64,000 nt of DNA from Nocardioides flavus (ex Wang et al. 2016) (lineage in GTDB: Bacteria > Actinomycetota > Actinomycetes > Propionibacteriales > Nocardioidaceae): positions 186,001 to 250,000 of the forward strand of contig NZ_BNAD01000005.1 in the NCBI RefSeq assembly GCF_014653115.1, written 5' to 3'. Under the pieces are notes generated by a model. That model made no database searches. It was not told the origin of the DNA and saw nothing but the letters and a program-made list of their open reading frames with translations. This document shows, one piece after another, positions 16,751-23,397 of this stretch (the stretch's first letter is position 1; every line of letters begins with the position of its first letter). The translations under genes and the position numbers were made by a program.

Positions 16751-16786
16751 GTGATGGAAGCCGGGCGGCAGCGGGGCGAGCACTAG
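16751..16786 (+). CDS. Putative leader peptide (11 codons)
   Basis: GTG 16751 (or ATG 16754) opens a frame reading (M)MEAGRQRGEH then stop, right at the predicted transcription start. It ends 22 bp before the orphan gene. It may be a leaderless upstream ORF that tunes translation of that gene. Supported only by position. Confidence 0.25.
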   Translation: MMEAGRQRGEH

Positions 16787-16808
16787 AGATGACCAAGAGG
16801 ATCCTTGC

Positions 16809-17183
16809 GTGAATAAGCGCCCGATTGACCTTGAGGACGCCCTTCGCTACCACGTTGGGTGGAGTGAAGAGACGCGTGCGATGGTCCGAAGTGAACTGAC
16901 GCGAATTGCGGCCACAACCTTCGTGGCGGACGTCCACGGCTACTGGAACTCGGTCAAGGTGTACGACGCCTCCGGCGAGACCATCGCCGACATTCTCAAG
17001 ACGAAGATCTGGTATTCGCCCTCCGTCGCACCTGCGACCACCGACGGAACGAACTCATGGGGCTGGCTCTGCGTCTCGTTCGACGGCGTAGCAGGAGCGC
17101 GGCGCATTTCCGGACCGACAGCTGCGGAGTCTGTAGCTTGCCCGTCCTGCAACGTGGTCCACGCCGGAGACGAGTGCTGGTAG
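16809..17183 (+). CDS. Hypothetical protein, orphan (124 aa)
   Basis: A soluble protein without signal peptide. It begins MNKRPIDLEDALRYHVGWSE and ends with a Cys-rich tail (CPSCNVVHAGDEC) that could bind zinc. Family not recognised. GTG 16809 follows AAGAGGAT. The gene uses more A/T in third codon positions than its neighbours and sits between the dehydrogenase operon and a patch of repeats, HNH gene and IS, so lateral acquisition is likely. Confidence 0.6.
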   Translation: MNKRPIDLEDALRYHVGWSEETRAMVRSELTRIAATTFVADVHGYWNSVKVYDASGETIADILKTKIWYSPSVAPATTDGTNSWGWLCVSFDGVAGARRISGPTAAESVACPSCNVVHAGDECW

Positions 17184-17243
17184 CAGTTGGGCGAGTCCCA
17201 TTGCGGCCACGGTTGACGTAACACCGACCAGTCCGCGGTCGAC

Positions 17244-17315
17244 GGTGAGCCGGTAGGGCCAGAGCACGCGTTCAACCACGCCCCGACAAGCGGCGATCTG
17301 CCCTACCGGCTCACC
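17244..17315. repeat. Perfect 16-bp inverted repeat with 40-bp spacer
   Basis: GGTGAGCCGGTAGGGC (17244-17259) and its exact reverse complement (17300-17315) flank 40 bp. The identity is longer than expected for a simple terminator, and no T-run follows. It may be a small non-autonomous element, a remnant transposon end pair, or a strong cruciform between the orphan gene and the HNH gene. Confidence 0.7.
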
Positions 17316-17344
17316 TCGGCCGGATTGATGTCCACTCCCCCGGC

Positions 17345-18568
17345 CTACGTCCGCCGGGCGAAGGTGACCTTGTTGTCGGCGTGGACGGTCATGGCGTAGC
17401 GGGAGTCGTGCGCGAGGCGGTGGTGTCGGGGGCAGAGCAGTCGGCCGTTGGCGAGGTCGGTGAGCCCTCCGCGTGACCACGGGTCGTCGTGGTGGGCGTG
17501 GCAGCCGGAGGCCGTGGTCTCGCATCCGCGTGCGGTGCAGCCACCGTCGCGCAGGCCGAGGGCGATGCGCTGCGCCTTGGTGAACAGCCGTGCCGCGCGA
17601 CCCTGGTCGAGCGGCTGCGACTTCGAGCCCAGCACCACCGGGACGATCCCCGCCTCGCACGCGAGGCGGCGCGCCTGCCCCGCAGTCATGCGCGAGCCGT
17701 CGTCGAGCAGCGCGGTCCCACGCTCAGCCTCGAGCTGCTCCAGCGTCATCGTCACCACCACGGTCGCGTTGACCCCCGCGGTCTGCGGCGTCGCGTCGGT
17801 CGGGTAGCGCTCGACGTACTCCACGAACGCCTCCCCCAACCGGTGGCGCAGCGGCTTGAAGGCGCCCGACTCGTCACGCAGCTCGGCCTCGGTGTGGCGT
17901 GCCGGGTTGGCCAGCGCGAGCAGGTGGCGCTTGAACATCGCACCAACATGCGAGGGCGCCACGAACCGGCCGTGGCAGCGGCCCTCGCCGTCGTCGACCA
18001 GCACCAGCTCCACGGTCGCGTCGGCACGCGCCTCCTCGGCCGCCAGCACACTCGCCTCGTGCGACTCCCCCACCTCGGGCGCGACCACGTCGAGGATCCG
18101 CTTGCCGATCTGCCTCAGGTCACGCGCGTCGTGCTCGCGGGCGAGCTCCAGCAGCGTGCCCTCGGCCCGCCACCGCGTCTCCTCCTCGACGTGGACCGGC
18201 AGCGCGTCCACCGCCTCAGCCACAACCCGCGCCTGCTCGGTCCGCAGCGCGCCGGCGGACAACGCCGAGGCCACCACCGGGTGCGCGTCCATCGCGCGCC
18301 CCAACGCGAGGTCGCGGCGCGCCTCGTGCCGGGTCGTGCGCGTCTCGACCGCCAGCCACGCCGCCGCGTCACGCAGACCGTACGCCTCGCCCACGTCATC
18401 GGACGCGGCGAGCACCCGGGCCGCCAGCGCGTCCAGCTGCGAGCGGGCCTCGGCCAACGCGACCAGCGCGGACTCCTTCTCCGCGGTGCGCATGAACGCC
18501 GGCTCCACCCCGTGGGCGACCTTGAGCGCGGACGCGATGTCGCAGAGACAGTCGATGATCGGATGCAC
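17345..18568 (-). CDS. DUF222/HNH endonuclease (13E12-repeat type)
   Basis: A 407-residue protein: N-terminal DUF222 helical region (LVALAEARSQLDALAARVLAAS, AAWLAVETRTTRHEARRDLALG) and a C-terminal HNH nuclease, CTARGCETTASGCHAHHDDPWSRGG...LLCPRHHRLAHD, with paired Cys for zinc. These genes are multicopy and variable in actinobacteria; M. tuberculosis 13E12 relatives include LexA-regulated members. GTG 18568 follows GAGGAGG (18581-18575). Its likely SOS promoter lies on the far side of the IS30 element. Confidence 0.88.
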   Translation of the reverse strand: MHPIIDCLCDIASALKVAHGVEPAFMRTAEKESALVALAEARSQLDALAARVLAASDDVGEAYGLRDAAAWLAVETRTTRHEARRDLALGRAMDAHPVVASALSAGALRTEQARVVAEAVDALPVHVEEETRWRAEGTLLELAREHDARDLRQIGKRILDVVAPEVGESHEASVLAAEEARADATVELVLVDDGEGRCHGRFVAPSHVGAMFKRHLLALANPARHTEAELRDESGAFKPLRHRLGEAFVEYVERYPTDATPQTAGVNATVVVTMTLEQLEAERGTALLDDGSRMTAGQARRLACEAGIVPVVLGSKSQPLDQGRAARLFTKAQRIALGLRDGGCTARGCETTASGCHAHHDDPWSRGGLTDLANGRLLCPRHHRLAHDSRYAMTVHADNKVTFARRT

Positions 18569-18753
18569 TGGGCCACCTCCTCGGCGCGCGTCACGGACAC
18601 CCACCCTGTTCCGGGGTGGTGCGGTGAGACGTGCCGGACCCATTGCCAGGTCGCCACCCGAGAGCCGGACCAACGGCGCCCCGCCAGCACCAGGACGGGT
18701 TCTATGGGTGACTGTCCCGATCCCGGGACCCCCGTCGCCTCAGACGGGATGGC

Positions 18754-18775
18754 GGACTCAACCGGTTGTTGCAAC
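18754..18775 (+). repeat. IS30 left inverted repeat
   Basis: Twenty-two bases starting GGACTCAACCGG. The reverse complement of the right end matches at 21 of 22 positions. Confidence 0.85.
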
Positions 18776-18781
18776 TCGATC

Positions 18782-19849
18782 GTGAGTGAGAGGTTGCGGC
18801 GCGTGCCGGGTGTGAGGTTGACCGCGGATCAGCGGTTGGTGATTGAGCGGGCGTACATGGCGGGGTTGTCGCAGGCGACGATTGCGGCGTTGGTGGGCAA
18901 GCATCCCTCGACGATCTCGCGTGAGCTGCGGCGTGCGGGGTCGTTCGGGACCAGGTCCCCGCGGGTGCGTACTGCTCGTGGCGGCGGTGCTGGGTATCGG
19001 GTGAAGTACTCGGCGAAGTGGTCTGAGCGTGAGGCCGCCAGGAAGGCACGCCGGCCCAAGGCCCGCCGACTGGATCACGCGCCGTTGCGGGACAAGGTGT
19101 GGGAGCTGTTGCGTGCGAACTGGTCGCCGGAGCAGATCGCAGCGATGCTGCCGGTGTTGTTCCCACGCGATCTGAGGATGCGGGTGTCGCACGAGACGAT
19201 CTACCAGTCGCTGTTCGTCCAGACCAAGGGCGAGCTCAAGCGCGAGCTGACCGCGCACCTGCGCACCCGGCGGCAGCGTCGCAAAGCCCAGACCGGTGGG
19301 GCGAAGCGGGTCACGCTCGGGATCACCGATGACATTCGTATCTCCGCACGGCCGGCCGAGGCCGAGGACCGGGCGGTGCCCGGTCACTGGGAGGGGGACC
19401 TGCTGCTCGGCGGCACCGGGAAAGGGGCGGTGCTCACGCTGGTCGAACGGTCCTCAAGGTTCGTGCTCCTCGCACCGCTGCCGGGCCAGCACCGCGCCGA
19501 CCAGGCTCGGTGGACGCTCAACGAGATGATCTCGACCCTGCCGCTGGAGCTGCGCAAATCAATCACCTGGGATCGCGGCAGCGAGATGGCCCAGCACGCC
19601 AGGTTCACCATCGAGTCCGGGATTCCGATCTACTTCTGCGACCCCCAGTCACCGTGGCAGCGCGGGACCAACGAGAACACCAATGGTCTGCTGCGTCAGT
19701 ACTGGCCCAAGGGCGCCGACCTGCGTCGCCTCACGATGGCCGAGTGCGATCGGGTTGCCCTGCAGCTGAACACCCGGCCCCGCAAGACCCTCGAATGGCA
19801 GACTCCCGGCCAAGCACTCAACAAGAGGCTCGTTGCAACAGCCGGTTGA
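18782..19849 (+). CDS. IS30-family transposase
   Basis: A 355-residue transposase: N-terminal IS30 HTH (VGKHPSTISRELRRAG), RVSHETIYQSLF, then the DDE core with Asp in HWEGDLL, Asp in ITWDRGSEM and Glu in SPWQRGTNENTNGLLRQYWPKG. GTG 18782 is the first start inside the element; an in-frame ATG at 18749 lies outside the IS and would create a false N terminus. Confidence 0.93.
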   Translation: MSERLRRVPGVRLTADQRLVIERAYMAGLSQATIAALVGKHPSTISRELRRAGSFGTRSPRVRTARGGGAGYRVKYSAKWSEREAARKARRPKARRLDHAPLRDKVWELLRANWSPEQIAAMLPVLFPRDLRMRVSHETIYQSLFVQTKGELKRELTAHLRTRRQRRKAQTGGAKRVTLGITDDIRISARPAEAEDRAVPGHWEGDLLLGGTGKGAVLTLVERSSRFVLLAPLPGQHRADQARWTLNEMISTLPLELRKSITWDRGSEMAQHARFTIESGIPIYFCDPQSPWQRGTNENTNGLLRQYWPKGADLRRLTMAECDRVALQLNTRPRKTLEWQTPGQALNKRLVATAG

Positions 19850-19853
19850 GTCC
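19832..19853 (-). repeat. IS30 right inverted repeat
   Basis: It contains the transposase stop codon (19847-19849) and ends in GAGTCC at 19853. Confidence 0.85.
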
Positions 19854-19886
19854 GCAGATCCGTTCCGGACCGGCGTGCTTTCACTA

Positions 19887-19915
19887 ATCGTACACCTGTT
19901 CGGTCGTCTCGACAA
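19887..19915 (-). promoter_or_regulatory. SOS (LexA)-box promoter, cut off from the HNH gene by IS30
   Basis: On the minus strand CCGAACAGGTGTACGA (19903-19888) matches the actinobacterial LexA consensus TCGAAC-N4-GTTCGA at all but two positions. It overlaps TACGAT (19892-19887), a -10 set 17 bp from TTGTCG (19915-19910). It points toward the DUF222/HNH gene, a family with known LexA-regulated members, but 1.1 kb of IS30 lies between. Confidence 0.5.
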
Positions 19916-19970
19916 CCCCCTCCGACTGGTCCCACGAGCGAGTCGCGGCCGCGCCGAAGTGCCCCCTTGG

Positions 19971-21164
19971 TCACCAGGTGCGCAGCCACACGCAGTGCTC
20001 GGAGGCCCGCAGCTCGCCGATGGCCTCGGCGGGCAGGGGCTCGGACGCGTCGGTGATGACGTAGCCCAGCTGGTCGCGGGTGGACAGATGCTGCCCGATC
20101 ACGTTGTCGCCGGCCTCGGCGAACACGGCGTTGAGCCGAGCGAGCACCCCGGGGACGTTGTGGTGGAGGAAGCCCACCCGGTGGCCGTCGGGGAGCGGGG
20201 GCGTCAGCACCTCCGGCAGGTTGACCGACAGCGCGGTGCTCCCGGCGAGGGCGAACCCGGCGAGCTTCTCCGCCACGAACCAGCCGATCTCCTCCTGCGC
20301 CTCCTGCGTCGACCCGCCGACGTGGGGCGTCAGGATGACGTTGTCGAGGCCGCGCAGGATCGAGTCGAACTCGTCGCCCTGGGCCTTGGGCTCGACCGGG
20401 AAGACGTCGACCGCTGCGCCGGCGATGTGCCCCGACAGCACGTGGTTGCGCAGCGAGTCGTAGTCGACCACCATGCCGCGCGAGGCGTTGATGAACATGG
20501 CCCGCGGCTTCATCGCCGCGAACTCCTCGTCGCCGAAGAAGCCGGCGTTGCCCGGGCGCCCGTCGACGTGGAGGCTGACGACGTCGGCGGTCGCGAGCAG
20601 CTCGGCGAGCGACGACGTCCGGCGAGCGTTGCCGTGGGCGGGACGGTCCGCGGTGTCGTAGAAGACGACCCGCATGCCGAGCGCCTCGGCCACGTTGGAC
20701 AGCTGGGTGCCGATGTTGCCGTAGCCCACGATGCCGAGCGTGCGCCCGCGCACCTCGTGGCTGCCGCGTGCGGACTTGTCCCACACGCCGTCGTGCATCC
20801 GCTGGGTCTTCTCCGGCAGCCGCCGGGCCAGCGCGATGATCTCGCCGATCACCAGCTCGACCACGCTCCTGGTGTTCGAGTACGGCGCGTTGAACACGCC
20901 GACGCCGCGCTCCGCCGCCGCGACCAGGTCGACCTGGTTGGTGCCGATGCAGAAGCAGCCGATCGCCTGCAGCGCCGGCGCCGCCTCGAGCACCCGCTTG
21001 GTCACGGTCGTGTTGGACCGGATGCCCAACAGGTCGACGTCACCGAGCGACTCGACGAGCTCGGCCTCGCGCAGGGATCCTGCGCGCAGCTCGACCTCGT
21101 AGCCGCGCGACTCGAGGACCTGCACGGCGCTCGGATGGATGTTCTCCAGGAGCAAAGCCTTCAT
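19971..21164 (-). CDS. serA: D-3-phosphoglycerate dehydrogenase
   Basis: A 397-residue D-2-hydroxyacid dehydrogenase of the short (E. coli-like) SerA type: IRSNTTVTKRVLEAAP, the NAD motif LGIVGYGNIGTQLSNVAEALGM, catalytic Arg in NASRG, Glu-Asp region VDVFPVEP and His in ILTPHVGGST. The C-terminal ACT domain (about 320-397, VGFLHHNVPGVLARLN) would bind serine for feedback inhibition. It commits 3-phosphoglycerate to serine synthesis. ATG 21164 is six bases after TACCGT, so it is leaderless. Confidence 0.93.
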   Translation of the reverse strand: MKALLLENIHPSAVQVLESRGYEVELRAGSLREAELVESLGDVDLLGIRSNTTVTKRVLEAAPALQAIGCFCIGTNQVDLVAAAERGVGVFNAPYSNTRSVVELVIGEIIALARRLPEKTQRMHDGVWDKSARGSHEVRGRTLGIVGYGNIGTQLSNVAEALGMRVVFYDTADRPAHGNARRTSSLAELLATADVVSLHVDGRPGNAGFFGDEEFAAMKPRAMFINASRGMVVDYDSLRNHVLSGHIAGAAVDVFPVEPKAQGDEFDSILRGLDNVILTPHVGGSTQEAQEEIGWFVAEKLAGFALAGSTALSVNLPEVLTPPLPDGHRVGFLHHNVPGVLARLNAVFAEAGDNVIGQHLSTRDQLGYVITDASEPLPAEAIGELRASEHCVWLRTW

Positions 21165-21170
21165 GCCGAC

Positions 21171-21176
21171 ACGGTA
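21171..21176 (-). promoter_or_regulatory. serA: -10 box (TACCGT) of serA, leaderless
   Basis: TACCGT plus six bases directly precedes ATG 21164. Confidence 0.5.
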
Positions 21177-21307
21177 TTGGAGCACGGGTGGGGCGCCGGA
21201 CCCCCACCACCTGCCGGACGGCAGCAGGCAGTGTGCTCGACGAATCTGGGGGAAACCTGTCATCTCGTACGGCTCCGCGAACCGCCCAGTACGGCGCGCC
21301 CCGGTGC

Positions 21308-21313
21308 GACACT
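21308..21313 (+). promoter_or_regulatory. -10 box (GACACT), leaderless
   Basis: GACACT plus six bases precedes GTG 21320, which decides the start of the HATPase fusion gene over upstream in-frame ATGs. Confidence 0.4.
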
Positions 21314-21319
21314 GGGGCG

Positions 21320-22366
21320 GTGGACTGCTATGTCGAGGCCGGTGCGGCGCACGCGCTGCCCGTGCTGCGCCGCGAGGTGATGACCTACCTCCGTCGCCAC
21401 GGCGACCCGGGAGGCGACTTCGACGCAGCGGAGCTCCTGATCGGCGAGGCTGTAGGCAACGCAGTGCGCCACACCTCCGGTCCGGTGTGGGTGTCGCTGC
21501 TCTGGCGCGACCGGCTCCCCGTGCTCACGGTCCACGACCTCGGTCCGGGGTTCGACCCGGCGGCCCTGATCGACAGCGTGGGTGCCGCCCGACCGAGCCT
21601 CGAGATGTCGCTCGGGGACCCGGCGACCGACTCCATTGACGCCCTCGACCCGGACGACATCGACCTGGACGCTCTGCTCGAGTCGGGACGCGGACTGATG
21701 ATCATGCGCGAGCTCGCGCCGACCCTGGCGAGTCGCGCCCGGTCGGGCGAGGGCATGGTGCTGTCGCTGTCCTTGCCGGTCACCCGTGCGCCGTCAGCCG
21801 ACCACGACCCGCCGATGAATCGCGTGGGAGCGCTGCCGCTCCCGGAGGAGGCCCTGCCGGAGGGCGCGTTCGGCAAGGAGTCCTTCCTGCGGGCGCTGGT
21901 CGTCCAGCTCGCCCAGACCATCGAGGCCCAGCACGGCCAGGATGCCGCCGACGCCGCCGTGGCCCAGGTCGGGACCGACGTGGGCGGCAGGATGCTGGAC
22001 GAGTTCCGCCTGGCGGAGTCCGTCGTGGGCCGGATGACGCCCGAGGAGCTGGGCCGCTGCTACGTGCGCCTCAAGCACGCGATCGACGGTGGCTTCTCGG
22101 TCGAGGAGGCGACGGCGGACAGGATCGTCCTCGTCAACGACCGCTGCCCGTTCGGTGACGTGGTGCAGCAGGCGCCGTCGTTGTGCCGGATGACGTCGAG
22201 CGTCTTCGGCGGGATCGCGGCGCGCAACAGCGAGCAGGGCGCATCGGTGCTCCTCGAGGAGCGGATCGCCCTCGGCGACGCCGGCTGCCGCGTCGTCGTC
22301 GAGCTCGGCATCCCCCGCGAGCGCGCCGACCCGGCCGCGCACTACTACGCGGCCCCGCGCGGCTGA
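21320..22366 (+). CDS. HATPase (anti-sigma-like) protein fused to a methanogen-output-like domain
   Basis: A 348-residue cytoplasmic protein. Residues 1-160 form a GHKL ATPase of the RsbW/SpoIIAB type (LLIGEAVGNAVRHTSG, VHDLGPGFDP, SGRGLMIMRELAP). Residues 190-340 are a helical and beta domain with GGFSVEEA..DRIVLVNDRCPFGDVV and GCRVVVELG, resembling methanogen output domain 1, with conserved Cys. It probably binds a partner switch protein and responds to a signal through the Cys-bearing domain. The family assignment of the C-terminal half is by pattern only. Confidence 0.75.
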   Translation: MDCYVEAGAAHALPVLRREVMTYLRRHGDPGGDFDAAELLIGEAVGNAVRHTSGPVWVSLLWRDRLPVLTVHDLGPGFDPAALIDSVGAARPSLEMSLGDPATDSIDALDPDDIDLDALLESGRGLMIMRELAPTLASRARSGEGMVLSLSLPVTRAPSADHDPPMNRVGALPLPEEALPEGAFGKESFLRALVVQLAQTIEAQHGQDAADAAVAQVGTDVGGRMLDEFRLAESVVGRMTPEELGRCYVRLKHAIDGGFSVEEATADRIVLVNDRCPFGDVVQQAPSLCRMTSSVFGGIAARNSEQGASVLLEERIALGDAGCRVVVELGIPRERADPAAHYYAAPRG

Positions 22367-22372
22367 GGCCGG

Positions 22373-22702
22373 TCAGCTGCCGTTGCAGGCCTGACCCGGC
22401 GACGGCACCACGTCCTTCAGCCCGGCGCGCACGAAGATGCCGTAGCTCTGCACCCCGTGGTAGCGGTCCACCCCGCCCGGGCTCTGGTTGCCGCGCACGG
22501 CCAGGGCGTCGTCGTTGAACTGCGGAGGGTTCCCCTCGATGGAGTCAGCCGTGTCCAGGCCGGAGAACACGCACTCCGACGCGGCTCGGTCGGGGGCGGG
22601 GATCTCGTCCCCGTTGCCGTTGACCTCGCCCGCACTCGCCGTGCCAGCCACTGCCAGCACCAGTCCCGCCGCGACGACGGGCACACTCATCCAACGATTC
22701 AT
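22373..22702 (-). CDS. Small secreted protein (109 aa)
   Basis: Signal peptide MNRWMSVPVVAAGLVLAVAGTASA followed by an 85-residue mature chain with two Cys (CVFSGLDT and QACNGS) that could form one disulfide. RBS GAGGAG before ATG 22702. Similar small Nocardioides exported proteins occur, but no function is known to me. Confidence 0.75.
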   Translation of the reverse strand: MNRWMSVPVVAAGLVLAVAGTASAGEVNGNGDEIPAPDRAASECVFSGLDTADSIEGNPPQFNDDALAVRGNQSPGGVDRYHGVQSYGIFVRAGLKDVVPSPGQACNGS

Positions 22703-22836
22703 GTCTCGGCTCCTCTGGTTCGTGGACGGCCGGGCTCGCCGCGGGGCGGCGGCCCGGCACGTACCTCATCGAACCGGTCGCGGAGAGCACCCATCCTCGA
22801 GCGCAAGGTTTTCGCCCACATGGGGCACGGGACGGC

Positions 22837-23307
22837 TCAGAGCTCGTCGCCCTCGGGCGGCTCGGGCTCACGCGTGATGTGCATCGCGGCCTCCTCGGCG
22901 GAGGCACCGGCGCCGTCGATCCCGACGTCGAGCGCGACCTCCTGCTGGTCGACGTCCTCCCCCAACCCGGCGTCGGGGGCGACGAGACGGCCCGTGCGCG
23001 GGTCGGCCTCGTCGAGGCCGAGCTCCTCGTCGAGGGCGTTCTCGTCCTCGCGGTCGGACTCCTCGTCGACCTCGGCGTACGGGTCGGGCTCGGGCTCCTC
23101 CTCGGCGAGCTTCTCGTCGAGTGACTCCCCCTGCAGGCGCTCGGCCTCGGTCGGGTAGTCGTCGTAGCCCTTCGGGGCGCGGTCCGGCGGCGAGTAGCCC
23201 CGGTCGAGCACGTCGTCGAGGTCGCCGTCGTCGAGGGTGTCCTCGGGCTGCAGCTGGTCCTCGTCGTCGACGGACATGTCGAGGTAGGTCTCGCGGTCTT
23301 CGCTCAT
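22837..23307 (-). CDS. DUF5709 acidic protein
   Basis: A 156-residue highly acidic, probably disordered protein (MSEDRETYLDMSVDDEDQLQ, DRGYSPPDRAPKG, AGASAEEAAMHI), matching the DUF5709 pattern of actinobacteria. No membrane segment. Function unknown. Confidence 0.8.
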   Translation of the reverse strand: MSEDRETYLDMSVDDEDQLQPEDTLDDGDLDDVLDRGYSPPDRAPKGYDDYPTEAERLQGESLDEKLAEEEPEPDPYAEVDEESDREDENALDEELGLDEADPRTGRLVAPDAGLGEDVDQQEVALDVGIDGAGASAEEAAMHITREPEPPEGDEL

Positions 23308-23397
23308 GCCTACAGGCCTACCGGAGCCGGCAGGCCCGGACAAGGGCCGTCCGGGTGTGCCCACCCGGACGGGCGCCCAGTCGGGCTGCTCGGCCGC

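Larger units (their letters stand above)
18752..19855. mobile_element. IS30-family insertion sequence (complete, 1100 bp) with GC target duplication
   Basis: Terminal inverted repeats of 22 bp at 18754-18775 and 19832-19853 both read GGACTCAACCGG then T or C then TGTTGCAAC, one mismatch. They enclose a single transposase gene whose stop codon lies inside the right repeat. The dinucleotide GC flanks both ends (18752-18753 and 19854-19855), consistent with a 2-bp target duplication. The near-identical ends and intact gene point to a recent, probably active copy. Confidence 0.88.

Noticed and set aside
18749-18781. ATG 18749 as the transposase start (N terminus MADSTGCCNS...)
   Set aside because: It lies outside the IS left end and reads through the inverted repeat. 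GTG 18782 inside the element gives a normal IS30 N terminus.
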